Of a DNA stretch of 64,000 nt, positions 1-11,360 are shown piece after piece; the first letter of the stretch is position 1; the number at the start of each line of letters is the position of its first letter. This stretch comes from Solen grandis. Taxonomy: Eukaryota; Mollusca; Bivalvia; Adapedonta; Solenidae. The notes below the pieces were generated by a model. That model worked only from the letters and a program-made list of their open reading frames with translations, had not been told where the DNA came from and searched no databases. The stretch spans positions 34,893,062 to 34,957,061 of the forward strand of contig CM037785.1 of NCBI GenBank assembly GCA_021229015.1. Reading direction: 5' to 3'. The position numbers and the translations under genes are program-made.

Positions 1-329
1 TACGTCTCAAATTGGGAATTTTCTGAACTCAAATTTTTCAAACTCAAATACTCCATTATTTATTGAGTGTAGATTATTTTAACACATGTTCCTTTCAAAA
101 TATTTTTAATCATTTTGGGCTTATTTAAAATCTCAATATTGTAGCCAGCTAGAAATAGTTATTTTTTAGTCGAGGTGTATCTAAATTTGAGATGATTCAT
201 AAAACACAGATAAGTACACAAGAAGAACTCGATAAATGTTCCAGGCGAGGGTTACATTCTGGGCTGACAACTGCTTCTCCAAAGTATGGGCTAATAATAT
301 TAGTTTTTTATGAAATGAAATGGACATTG
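1..329. other. AT-rich flank, nothing recognised
   Basis: No coding signal, RNA gene or repeat boundary is visible. The last part may belong to the more decayed N-terminal portion of the adjacent DIRS-like relic, but no motif supports this. Confidence 0.4.
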
Positions 330-790
330 TTGCAGGTAATCTTAAGTCCTCCCAATCCGCTCAATCCAGGTATTTTAAGGAAGTGAATATGAGTAGGTTT
401 GGAGGTCCATTTTGAACAGCCCCATGTAAAAAGAATTTCACCTGTGGGATTGGTTCCAAAATCTGGTGATGGTCATAGATTAATTACTCATTTATCACAT
501 ACAGAGGGGTATGTAAATGATGGCATGAGCGATTATTTGAGCTCAACTTGGTATGCGTCTTTTGAAAATGTGGCAGATATGATCTTTTGAATGTTTGATG
601 GTGTATAAATGACCAAAAGAGATATTAAGTCTGCATTTAGTCCTCTACCTGTATCCCCTTCTGAGTTTTGCTTGAAGGGACTAAAAGATGAGGATGATAC
701 TAATTATTTCGACCAGATTCTATGGGATGTAAGATGTCATGTGTATTGTTTGAAAATACACTACTTTTTGGCTGGTTAAATAATTGTCAG
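330..790 (+). pseudogene. DIRS-type (tyrosine-recombinase) retrotransposon reverse transcriptase relic
   Basis: Three frames together give an ordered set of DIRS-family reverse transcriptase motifs. The first is GGPF near 400-413, directly followed by a TGA. A frameshift leads to ISPVGLVPKSGDG and RLITHLSH (about 433-500) and a VND block. DIKSAF..LPVSPSEF lies near 620-665 and YFDQIL near 705-722. After another frameshift comes MGCKMSCVLFENTLLFGWL (about 722-775). In known elements these blocks (GLVPK, LI.HLSYP, D.KSAFR.LPV, YFD..LPMGC..SC..FE) are contiguous in one reading frame. Here at least two frameshifts and in-frame stops break it, so no protein is expected. The catalytic YxDD block would lie downstream and is not seen, nor are the tyrosine recombinase, methylase or split repeats. 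DIRS identity rests on motif order; Ngaro or PAT relatives cannot be excluded. Confidence 0.72.
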
Positions 791-2720
791 GTTTATATAG
801 GATTGATCATTTTTTCAGAATTAATCTTTGGGGGAGCTTATGGCACAAACAATTGTCTGACTCCTGTGAAGACTTTTGACATGCACACGTGACATGAAAT
901 CCCATGTGACAGCACACGGAAATAGAAATTTTTACAATTATTGCTATATGCTTTAAATCGATCATATTGCTATAGCCTGTTATGGGGAAACCGCCCATTT
1001 TTATAATCACGGATTGTTGCATTGCTTCACCATGCGTCTGTAGATGGGTATTGATAGAGGTTATACACACAGACAGTTTTTAACTGAATTAAATTCTTTG
1101 TCAATAGTAATCTGTGAAGAAGCTGCTTTAGGTCGTCATAAATCAGGTTATCTTCCAAACCAACACCATCCCCACGGAGCCATTATCATTGTCCAGCATT
1201 TCTTATGATGAGGTGATTATTTAGGCCATACTTCATTGAATTCTGATAACTGTTTCAGGGAAGATAATTTTATAGTTCATACACAGATTTGAATAATATA
1301 TCCTTTATGGTGTCATACTTGTTATAGAAACTATCTAGATTTTCTTTCCTTTTAGAAGAGATCTTCTATAAATATCACATTTATCAGGGCCCCAACCTCC
1401 TATAAAATTCAGAGATGTCATTTAAAGCATATTCCTCACCAACTTTTGACTATAGACCAGGGGTGATCAAATGTAAAATATGTAATGACTGTGTAATTTG
1501 ACTTGTACATAACTTTCTTAAGAGATAAAAAAAAATATTTGAACAAAGTCTGTGCTGACAATGGTTCGTATTTTGTTCTATGGCATTATCTAGTGCATTA
1601 TCTAGGGTTATCTATAACTTTGACTACAGACCTCTGTCTGCAAGACTCGAAGTACTGGAGTACTTACTATATTTCTCACATACTGGCGGATTTGCAGTAT
1701 TTTTTTTCCAGCCTGGTCGACATGCACACGTTTGTGTAGTTACATCGCAATACACGGACTCCTCTGGTACACACACGTCAGTACACGTACAGGCTTCATC
1801 CAACTGCTTTTCTGTTAAAGTATGATGTATTATATTTAAGTGTCACACGGTGAGAAAAATGTGCAGCCTAACCGGAACTTGAATCTGTGCACGTTTGCTT
1901 TACAGGGAGAATGATTGACCAAATAAGCATATTTTATTTTCAATATCAATAAAACATAATAATTAACCACTTTCCACACACAGTATGTCTAATGGATTAA
2001 AATATATCAATACATGTAATAGAATTTTATTCCTGGAAAATAAAAAGCTTCTAAATTTTGAAAAAGAATGGAATTAATATGAATTAATTCAAATGCTTCC
2101 TCAATATCAATTAAACCGAAAATGTATCATACAAATAAGTCAAGTTTTTTTATAGTAGTTCTGGCGAATACTGTGTCTGATTTTTATGTTTGATTTTAGT
2201 GATCGATCCTGGTATTTAAAACTTTTATTACCTTAGGAATAATCCTACGACATTGTCTAGAGTCGTGGTCAATTAAATCTTTTGCTAAACCATCGCTTAG
2301 CTGTACACAATAAATATTAACCTGTCCTCTATTTTCATTTGAATGTATCAAATGACCGAGGCAGTAAAAAAATTTTTCACCCTATATTTTTCCACTTACT
2401 ATCTTCTTTACCTATTCCTATAACAGTTACAGAGTTTTTAGATACTTGTCACATATGATATTGGATTTTACGCACTTTAAAGGTGAAATTTTACCTATTC
2501 AAAGAACCTTAATTTTTTGTCCATATTACAAGGTAAATCATGAACTTATTTTTTTGCAAAAGAAAAGAATCATTATGGATATGTTAAATGCCATTTTGTA
2601 GGCTGCTAGTCAGTTAATGCATATTGGGGTCACGTCAACCCTATGATGTCATTACTAGAGCAACTGTCATTTGCTGTTTTAATTTCATATTGATGTGTGT
2701 TATAATATAACATCTCCAAA
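791..2720. other. AT-rich non-coding stretch, nothing recognised
   Basis: Reading frames here are short (up to about 87 codons), overlap on both strands and show no family motif. The open frames at 1503-1825 overlap each other in two frames and look like chance. I see no repeat ends, tRNA-like boxes or long tandem arrays. Confidence 0.4.
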
Positions 2721-5120
2721 CAACAGGCCCTGAATCGCTCACCTGAGAAACACTGCCTTCATTGCACATGAGTCATACTGAATAAATAATCCAAACAAAA
2801 ACTGTGTCTGCCATTCAAATTTTGAAGGACCATTAGAGCGGGGCCAATTTTTTTATCTCAGGGCCATGATTTGAACAAACTTAGAAGAGGTTCACAAGGC
2901 ATTTTTCACACCAAATATCTAGACTTAGCGGTTTCTTTTCTAGTTCTTCAAATATAATTAAGTCTGCGTAAAAACAAGTGACCATTAAGGCGGGGCTTAT
3001 TTTGACTCCATGGCCATGATTTGAACAAAAAGGGTAGAAGTCCAATAGGCCATGTTACAAACAAAATATCTAAACTCAAGGCCTTGTGTTTTCTGACAAT
3101 AGGATTTTTCTAGTTTTTCCTATGCAAGTCTATGTAAAATCAAGTGACATCTGGGGCGGGCCAATGATTTGAACAAACTTGGTAGAAGTCCACTAGGCCA
3201 TGTTACACACAAATATTTTAGCTTCAGGCCTTCTGGCCCTGACAATTTTTTTTTTATGTAAGTCTATGTAAAATCAAGTGACCCCTGGGGCGGGGCCAAT
3301 TTTAACCCAAGGGTCATGATTTTTACAACCTTGGCAGAGGTTCTTAAGACAATGCCACACACCAAATATCTAAGCTTTAGGCCCTGCGGTTTTGGAGAAG
3401 ACGATTTTTAAAGATTTCACTTTAAAAAAATCTATTTTTAGCTCCTGTGATCCAGATATAGCAATAGACCGGAACCATTTAACAAGAGCTGTCAGAGGAC
3501 AGCACGCTCGACTATTCAAAATGCTTGTTGGTAAATCAAATGAAATCTATTTAAAATTCTTGCCCTTCATAGTAATAGTAAAAAATTATATACCTTGATA
3601 GTCTGATACCCCTTAATATATTTATGATGTCTAAAATCAATCCTATGCCTAGTTAGTGAGACATAAGCACAATAACACTGTGCATGCGAAACTTAAACCA
3701 AAAATCCAAGTTAGAAAAGGTCCATAATTTGCATCAGTCCAAAAGTTATCCTCCTGTTTTCTGATGCCCTTGAAGACACACCTTAACTTTCTCGTCAATT
3801 CCACAAGCAATTTCTGAGATATAAGCTGGATAGTAGCTTGAATGCAAAAATTTAACCATAATTCTAAGTTTAAAGGGGATCATAATTTTTAATCTATTCC
3901 ATCAAGTGTTATCTTCCTTTATAGTATGATACCCCTAAACATATTAAAGATGTTTCAAATCAATTCCATGCCTGGACTCTGAGATATAAGCATGAAAGTA
4001 CCTTGCATGCAAAACTTTAACCAAAATTTCTAAGTTAAAAAAGGGGTCATAACTTGTAATATATTCCATCAAAAGTTGTCTACCATGAAAGTATGATACC
4101 CCTAAACATATTAAAGATGTTTCAAATCAATCATATGCTTGATACTGAGATATAAGCATGAGAGTATCTTGCATGCAAAACTTTAACCAAAATTTCTAAG
4201 TTAAAACAGGGGCCATAACTTGTAATATATTCCATCAAAAGTTATCTACCATGAAAGTATGATACCCTAAACTATTAAAGATGTTTCAAATCAATCCATG
4301 CTGATACTGAGATATAAGCATGAAGTACTTGCATGCAAAACTTTAACCAAAATTTCTAAGTTAAAAAGGGGCAATAATTTGTAACAAATTCTATCAAGAG
4401 TTTTCTACCATGAAAGTATGATCCATAATTTCAAATCAATCATGCTTGATACTGAGATATAGCATGAAGTACTTGCATGCAAAACTTTAACCAAAATTTC
4501 TAAGTTAAAAAGGGGCATAATTTGTAAAATTCCATAAGAGTTATCTACCTTGGTTATTGATGCCCCTAAAATATTCATAAATTTCAAGTCAATACCATGA
4601 ATGGTTATTGAGATACAAACTACATAGTAGCTTGCACGCAAAACTTTAACCAAATTTTCTATTGCATGCAAAACTTTAACCAAAATTTCTAAGTTAAAAA
4701 GGGGCCATAATTCATATTAAATTCAGTCAAGAGTTATCTACCTTGGTTGTCTGATGCCCCTGAACATATTTATAAACTTTCAAGTCAATACCATAAATGG
4801 TTATTGAGATATAAGGTTGATAGTAACTTGCACGCAAAACTTTAACCAAAAGCTGCAACGCCAACGCCGACGCCGACGCCGACGCCAGGGTGACTACAAT
4901 AGCTCTCATATTCTACGAATAGTCGAGCTAAAAATGTTGTTAGAGCTTCACCAAAGGAACATTCCTGTAAAGTTTTATCAAAATTGGTCCAGTGGTTAAG
5001 GAGGAGATGTCGTTTAAAGAAAATTGTTGATGCTGGACGCACGGACGGATGCACGGAAGCCGGACAAAAGGCAATCACAATAGCTTAACATGAGCACGTT
5101 GTGCTCAGGTGAGCTAAAAA
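2721..5120 (+). mobile_element. Composite hairpin-tipped modular repeat (GCTCACCTGAG family)
   Basis: The left edge reads GGCCCTGAATCGCTCACCTGAG, a worn version of the opening seen at 17307, 23693, 24571 and 30857. The right edge is a hairpin: TGAGCAC..GTGCTCA, then GGTGAGCTAAAAA at about 5090-5120. Between them are two module types. About 2815-3400 is a degenerate ~130-bp unit (gaccattagGGCGGGGCCAA-like). About 3640-4850 is a ~168-bp unit repeated roughly seven times (key phrase GCATGCAAAACTTTAACC). A second, inner terminus occurs at 4862-4934: a GCCGAC hexamer run, then AGCTCTCATATTC..GAATAGTCGAGCT and AAAA. One element therefore appears fused with the tail of another. No open frame of substance is present. 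The architecture resembles Helentron-associated interspersed elements (subterminal inverted repeats, internal repeats, 3' hairpin, CTAA end); this is inference. Confidence 0.65.
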
Positions 5121-5647
5121 AAAGCTGTTATCAAACAAGTTTTTCTTTGACTGGTAATGCTTTATCAATCTAATCAGCAAACTTAATGAAAAGGTTCCAT
5201 TTGTAATAACAAAAATCATGCATACTGGGAAAGTTAAATTCAGAAATAAGCATGCATTACCATTCAGAAGTATTCCGGTGTATGCTAGTTAAAATGGTCA
5301 AATTGAATTTAATGTTAACGACAATGACTTGGCGTATTCTTTTATTTTAGTAGTAGTTGTACAGTTATGATTATTTCTCTTTTCCTCTCTCCTTCTTGAA
5401 AGTATATGAACAACGAAGCTTATTTGGAATGATAATCAGAATCTTATTTACAGAGTTTTGTAATAACATTTTATTATAGATATCAGATATATATGATTTT
5501 TTGCAAATATTATTTGTTACTGTTATTTATGTACTTAACAAAGAAATAATTATAAAATCGATTGCATTGGAATTATAATTGGAAAACAAAACATACCTAT
5601 TATATAAGCATATATATTTATCACAATATTCGTACTAATAATTCCCT
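5121..5647. other. AT-rich spacer, nothing recognised
   Basis: No gene, repeat edge or RNA-like box is visible between the hairpin-tipped repeat and the SINE. Confidence 0.4.
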
Positions 5648-5659
5648 AAGATTATCCTG
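5648..5659. repeat. Left target-site duplication of SINE
   Basis: AAGATTATCCTG, matched exactly at 5920-5931 on the other side of the SINE. Confidence 0.88.
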
Positions 5660-5919
5660 GGGTGGGGGGCTCCGTGGCCGAGAGGGTAAAGTCGCTGACT
5701 TTAACACTCACTCAGCCCCTCACACATGGGTTCCGATCCCGGAAAGGTCATTCAGACTTTCATGCGAGGAGCCTTCCATCTGGCTTGCGGTAGGTCGGTG
5801 GTTCTACCCGGATGCCTCCGTGCATTCGGGGTCTTCCTCCACCTGTAATTAGCTGGACGTCGCAATAGGACTGATATACTGTCAAAGCGACGTTAAACTC
5901 AAATACCGGTAGTCAAGTC
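5660..5919 (+). mobile_element. tRNA-derived SINE with 12-bp target-site duplication
   Basis: The head (about 5664-5745) has RNA polymerase III boxes: an A box in GTGGCCGAGAGGGTAAAG and a B box GGGTTCCGATCCC, in a tRNA-Leu/Ser-like context. A central section (GGCTTGCGGTAGGTCGGTGG, then CCTGTAATTAGCTGGACGTC) is shared with the SINE at 48341-48617. The 3' part is GCGACGTTAAAC. Perfect 12-bp direct repeats AAGATTATCCTG lie at 5648-5659 and 5920-5931 and define the insertion, as expected of LINE-mediated integration. The reading frame across it (5562-5852) is incidental. Confidence 0.88.
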
Positions 5920-5931
5920 AAGATTATCCTG
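5920..5931. repeat. Right target-site duplication of SINE
   Basis: AAGATTATCCTG, matching 5648-5659 exactly. Confidence 0.88.
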
Positions 5932-8401
5932 AATGATCTTTGCAGATCTAAAACAAGTGAATTATGACTTTCTCCAATTAAATTTTGACATAGTTGTCTA
6001 TTTCACTGTTTAAGCTGCGCCATGATTATTAATTACATCATGCTTGTGCCAACAGGGGATAGACCAGCTGAAAATTCACATTTTTAATGACTGGCTATTG
6101 TCTTGAATGTTGACACATTACCATAAATATTTTAATGAAATGAAGGTTTTCCCCGCAGGGTCAGTCATCCATTCGCCGGAAAGATCATTAACCCATAGTT
6201 TGTTGCTTTTATATCCCCCATTGGTGACACCCTTATTGTCCCACACAGTAAAAAGTAATTACATAACCATATGAAAAAAGACTCAATTAAGCAGCAGAAT
6301 TGCACCCCCAACCAAATCAACCTTACCAGTGACAAGCCTAAAAAATACATGCTCTTTTTTAATAGAAAAATAAATTAGTTAATCTACACATTTTTACTAT
6401 ACATCATTTGTTTTCATCTTAAATTAAGCTTGCAATAAGGTAACTGATGATTGTTGACTTCACAACAAAGGGTGTCAAGTTTTTTCCTGCCTGTGCCAGT
6501 TTTAATAGCCGAAATTTCAGACAAACCACAAGTATTTCGACATATGTTTTTAACAGCAGGTCTTAGACTAACATATTATAATAGATAAAAAATTAAAAGA
6601 CACTGATGTGGCTGACCGCTGATTAAAGCAATGGTTTATATAAAATTGTATAAGACCACAATTGCAGGGGATAGTCCTCTCCAAACTCTATTTTATACCT
6701 AATGACGTAGGGAGTAACTGTATTTCTAAAATAACTGAGGACTAAGCAATCATGATCTCGGCACATATACAGCCAGGACCCCACAATGGAAGCCAAATTT
6801 CTTAGGATGATAAAAAAGCTCGACTCAGGACTCAGATCCTTGACCTTTCACAAACCGACTGAGCTACCTGTCCTCATACATACTGTTCTTCCCTTCTGTG
6901 AGTTTATTGGTACAAAGACATTAGAATTTATGTTTTTTCAATCAATCATGTAAAAAATTACAGATGGTTTTAAAGGGTTGTTGTTTAAGAAACAAGTAGA
7001 ACAAAATCTTATATCAAAAATTCATAAAAAAATGTCAGTATCAGTATTACGTTAACTTAAATATCATTATGAATCCGCTGCTGTTATATTTTTCGGGAAA
7101 TCAAGCTGGCTTGTGCCATCAGACATATAATTATGTGTTATTATATCGAAGACCTCTCTGCAACAAATGCTGAACGCAAACCAGCCTGACTGACAATGGA
7201 TTGAATCCAATAGACAGTCTCTCTTAACGATTTCATGATATTCTGCTGGCAATCTCAAGTGCTTTGAGTACTTTCATTTAGTCATGTCTGCCATAAAATT
7301 GTATACCACAGCATTTCATTTTTTATGACTTATGGACTTGAGAAACAAAACCAAAGGAGCACAACTTCACATGGTTAGTATATCCTTAAAGATATATTCA
7401 GCTAAAATTTCAAATAAATATTGAATAATATGAAAATTCTTTACTTATTTGAAACATTAAAGCTACAGAATGGCATCTGTGTGAATATATTAGTGCATGA
7501 AGGCTGGTGACACCAGTATATTCAAGAAACAAAACCTTGTCCGGAAGTTTACGGAAATGCGTCCGTCATTATCGGAAAAACTTGTAAATTAATGCATGCA
7601 GTAAGTTCACGAAGTAAAAGGACATTGGATTAACAAAATTCTGAGAGTGAGCTAGAATGGCCGAACGAAAGAATTGCCGAAACACAGAAAAAACACATAG
7701 AGGCCCTTAGGTCTGAGATGTGATTATCTATGAAATGTTGGATAGTATGAGGCCATTCTCATGCTTAAATAGGTTATTTTTTAATATTTAAGTAACATAG
7801 TAAGCATGCGATATTGGAGGAAGTCATGTTTTCCTTTGTTGAAGTAATAGACACTACCTAAGAAACACGAGGAACTGGAACTCTGCATGGTTAGCTTATG
7901 TAAAGTGTGACTAATTATGTCAGTTTTATGCTGTCAGCCTCCTACAGCTAAATGTAACAGGGCAGGAAAACATGCAGACTGTTTGTTGCCACATTTATAT
8001 TTATGATGTTCCGAGCGTTTCCGAATGCGATAGGATTGTTCCCTACTATGTTAGATGATTTGTACTCTCAGTTAAAAGTCGGCGTTTTTTTAAAAATATT
8101 TTCGTCATGTTCATATAACTTTGTCTGCTTCAATATTCCGTCTTTTCTGTGAATACCAATGTTGCACGCTATATTGTCACGCAGTGTTTCAATATATATA
8201 TATTTTTTGTCAGGAATTGATGGGATGAAGGTTGGATCGAATACATCTAATACAAATACTTTAAAGTTTCATTATTTATGATAAATACTACTATGGCATA
8301 AAAGCTCATGGTATTGAATTATTTAAAATTAACATATGAATGAGATACAGACAGATGTAATTAAAAGACATAAAGGAAAGCAAAAATATAGATATATTTA
8401 C
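5932..8401. other. AT-rich intergenic or intronic stretch
   Basis: No coding signal. If the Cys-rich exon at 8402-8542 belongs to a gene that continues leftwards on the minus strand, this would be intron or 3' flank. A weak tRNA-like A box occurs on the minus strand near 6865 without a matching B box. Otherwise nothing is recognised. Confidence 0.4.
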
Positions 8402-8542
8402 TTGTTCTCTCGCATGCCATGGTGACAGTATTGTAAGTGTAGTCCATTCTACAGACGCATGTGCCCTCTGGACAGTAGACAGTTTCTTCAGGTGTACAGA
8501 TGTTTGAAATTGTCGGATCACATTGATTCCCATATTCACTCT
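8402..8542 (-). CDS. Cys-rich EGF/EB-type exon A (internal exon, phase 1-1)
   Basis: On the minus strand a TATATTACAG acceptor precedes the exon and a GTAAAT donor follows it. The exon is 141 nt (47 codons), entering and leaving in phase 1. It encodes a six-Cys module starting ESEYGNQCDPTISNIC and continuing to YCPEGTCVCR, with a last Cys near the end. The C-x-C after a G and the closing Cys match the EB/EGF-like pattern of secreted or cell-surface proteins. It is probably the most 3' exon in this window of the same gene as the exons at 16904, 19157, 26699, 29503 and 30276, but it is the most divergent and may belong to a neighbouring gene. No start codon, signal peptide or membrane segment is visible. 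The gene name is not recognised. Confidence 0.68.
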
Positions 8543-10873
8543 CTGTAATATACACAATGGAAAATCTGCATTAAAATACTAGTACTCAAGCCTACAACAT
8601 CATCAATATCGTAAACCATTGAGAAGGCTAGATCAAACTAAGTGATTTTATGTATGAACAAGTTTTACTGAGTAACCTTCTGGTTCAAAAGGCATTGAAA
8701 TCAGACATATATGCCAGTACTGGATTATACAGGATGTCTTGACTAGCTCACGTGTCTTGGATCCAATCTGTAACAATCAATATCACTAGGATTGCAAAGT
8801 TTAGCTATTTCATTTAAGATATTGTTCCCCTGGTCTGCTTTACAGAGGCATGGGAATTAAGGATCAGAATCTTACATTTGTGAAAACTAATATCCCTACA
8901 AACCGCTAAGTTTATTACTCTTACAAACATTGATACTGTTATTGACTTGTCTGCTGGTTGATCTTATCATGGTTAATCATTTCTTTTCTAATGTGATGGC
9001 ATTATTAACATTTACAAAATTTTATGTTATGAAAGTGCAGGATGGGATGTGCCATGACATGCTGGGATGTGATGAGAGGCCCCTAGTGAAGTGGATGTAA
9101 AAATATATGCTATCATTGACACACAAAAATAAAAAATTCACTGCGTCTTGCAGCTGTTAAAAATGGCCATCATGATTGGTTTAGAAAAAGTGATGCGAGA
9201 AATGAAATGGCGTTATTTGACACACCCTAAAACGACAAAATCATGCCGTAAAATCCCACTGCCTATGGCTGATCTTTTATCGGCCATTGGTATTCGCTAA
9301 ACATATGCTTTAATGAATACTTACAAGCTTGCAGTATTTATGCAGAGATGAAAATAACTGCAACAATTGTACGTCAAATATAATCAAGCACCCTTAATTT
9401 CCTATTGTCTGTGCAAAATTGTATCAAGCAATCTGATTAACTTCCTTCCAAAATCATCCTTCATTTCTGTTAATGTTAATCGATTCCTGAAAATGATGTA
9501 TGCAAACAATTTTTGCAAGACGCCATTTTCAAATATTTTGACACGTATATGTAGTAAAACATCATTGTTAAATGAACTTTTGGGATAGTTCATACGGTAC
9601 ACTAGTGTAGTTCATTAGGTTATGATGTTGAAATATAAACAACATACTTTTGACACAACTCATTACATTTTGAACAGCGTTCAAAGATGAAACATGAGCT
9701 GCAAGACATGGAAGTTAAGGAATCACTCTATACAAATATATTGCATAAATAAAAGTACTAATAGGAAAAAATAAAATGCTTTGGTAATCGAGGCTGGAAA
9801 AACAAGGAAGTGTTTCTTCTTCAGCTTATCATTTTGCCACTGAAATATACTCTAAAATATACATGGTGCTTGAGTAATCACTCTTTGGAATATCGCAATA
9901 TAACTGATAAGAAACATGGTAATAGTGACCAAGACCTAAATCAACCCCAGCCACCCTCCTAATGGAGGCTAATTATGAACTAAATATAGTTAAAATAGCT
10001 CAATCCTAGTGTACATAGTTGAAACTGTTTTATTTCTATCGTTTTTAGTAATAATGACTCTGATTCTTGGTTTAGTCATAACACACTCTCTAGTCATAAG
10101 CAGCCTTAGTAATTTGATTAATATAATACAGGCCTGACGTGGAAGCCGTAGACATTGACCTTGTAGGGGTATTAGCCAAATTTTGGCTGGAGCCTTAGCT
10201 GTTCCATTTGAGGATATTCTAGAGTGCAACTTAAAAATTGAAAGAAAAATTCATGTAACATGTAAAAAAGTTATTTCAGAAAGTTTAATACATAGACAAT
10301 TACATGTACAAGTATATTAAATATGATTTACATTCCTCCTAATGATTTATGTTAAGAAACAAAGTTTTCATAAGTTTTAACAGAACTTTGGTAGAAAATA
10401 CATGATTTTGAAAAGTTTATTTCCCTCCAAAACGGAAAAAACTATAGGCAATTTGGATGTAGCATCCTGAAGCCCTCAGCTACATAAGCAGAAAAATCCT
10501 TCCTGGATAGAATTATCTTGGTAATAAGTAACCATATTATGAGAAGAGACCTTAAGGTAACAAATAAGCAAATTCCATTTTATCATTGTAACTGATTTTG
10601 TAGTATGGACATTTACAGTTTATTGCTCAATTAAATTCAACCTTAATTTTTTCTTCGTCTTCCAAAAGTAAAACGAAATTCTTAGAAATTATCTATAAAC
10701 AATGATTATTTGAAATATTTACTTGGTCCCAAAGATAAACTGCATGTCATTCATGTAGGTAAAACATAAATATATTCTGGTTGACATAATATAACGCTTC
10801 GGCAAATATAAACCATGCATGTAGGATTAATTGTTAAAGAATTTCACATGCTATTAATTGATAAGGCATATAT
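8543..10873. other. Intron-like AT-rich stretch
   Basis: No exon with splice sites and Cys spacing, no clear repeat edge and no RNA gene is visible. The overlapping 64-79 codon frames near 9367-10229 have no recognisable motif. Confidence 0.4.
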
Positions 10874-11155
10874 ATAGAGGAATATACATTATCAGCCACT
10901 TCCCTTTTACCCCGATGTATTATTTGGACATCATAAAGTTAGCTCCCCTTTCCTTGCTTACATCATTTGTAATGCAAACTCTGTCAATAATCATATTGGT
11001 AGTGTCTCATCTTATTTACGTTGTAAGTAGCATTGTCTCCATCCTATCTACATCTAATCTGTATTAATGCATAAGCTGAATGTATATCAATGATTATTGT
11101 TCGATCCCATCACTTACCTTTTCGTATGCATATTATTGTTCAATCCCATCACTTA
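10874..11155 (+). repeat. 5' LTR of Ty3/gypsy element
   Basis: Begins ATAGAGGAATATACATTATC and matches 16519 onward closely. Its 3' part holds two copies of a ~39-bp unit (CCCATCACTTACCTT..CGTATGCAT) near 11107 and 11146. Compared with the 3' LTR it has an extra ~28 bases (GAATGTATATC..TTCGAT, about 11077-11105). It lacks obvious TG..CA termini, so the exact ends are uncertain by several bases. Confidence 0.82.
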
Positions 11156-11360
11156 CCTTAACGTATGCATATGTTTCAGATCTCCATCATTCTAGATGTC
11201 ATAGTTAATAAATGAAGGATATCAAGAAACAGTGTACATAGTTAATACTCATTTATGATGGAGATGTATAGGATCTAGACACTATCGGGAGCATATAACG
11301 TTACATCCGCTATATTCGTCCCTGGACTCCATCGTGCCTAAGTGCTGGGACATTGCAAAG

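Noticed and set aside
1503..1825. Overlapping 78 and 81 codon frames
   Set aside because: Overlap in two frames without motif or splice context.
6765..6875. tRNA-like TAGCTCAGTCGGT on the minus strand
   Set aside because: An A box is present, but there is no proper B box and no cloverleaf pairing that I could find; at most a SINE scrap.
11334..11360. Gag-pol start at 11334
   Set aside because: The codon there is GTG. The first in-frame ATG is 11361, with a better context.
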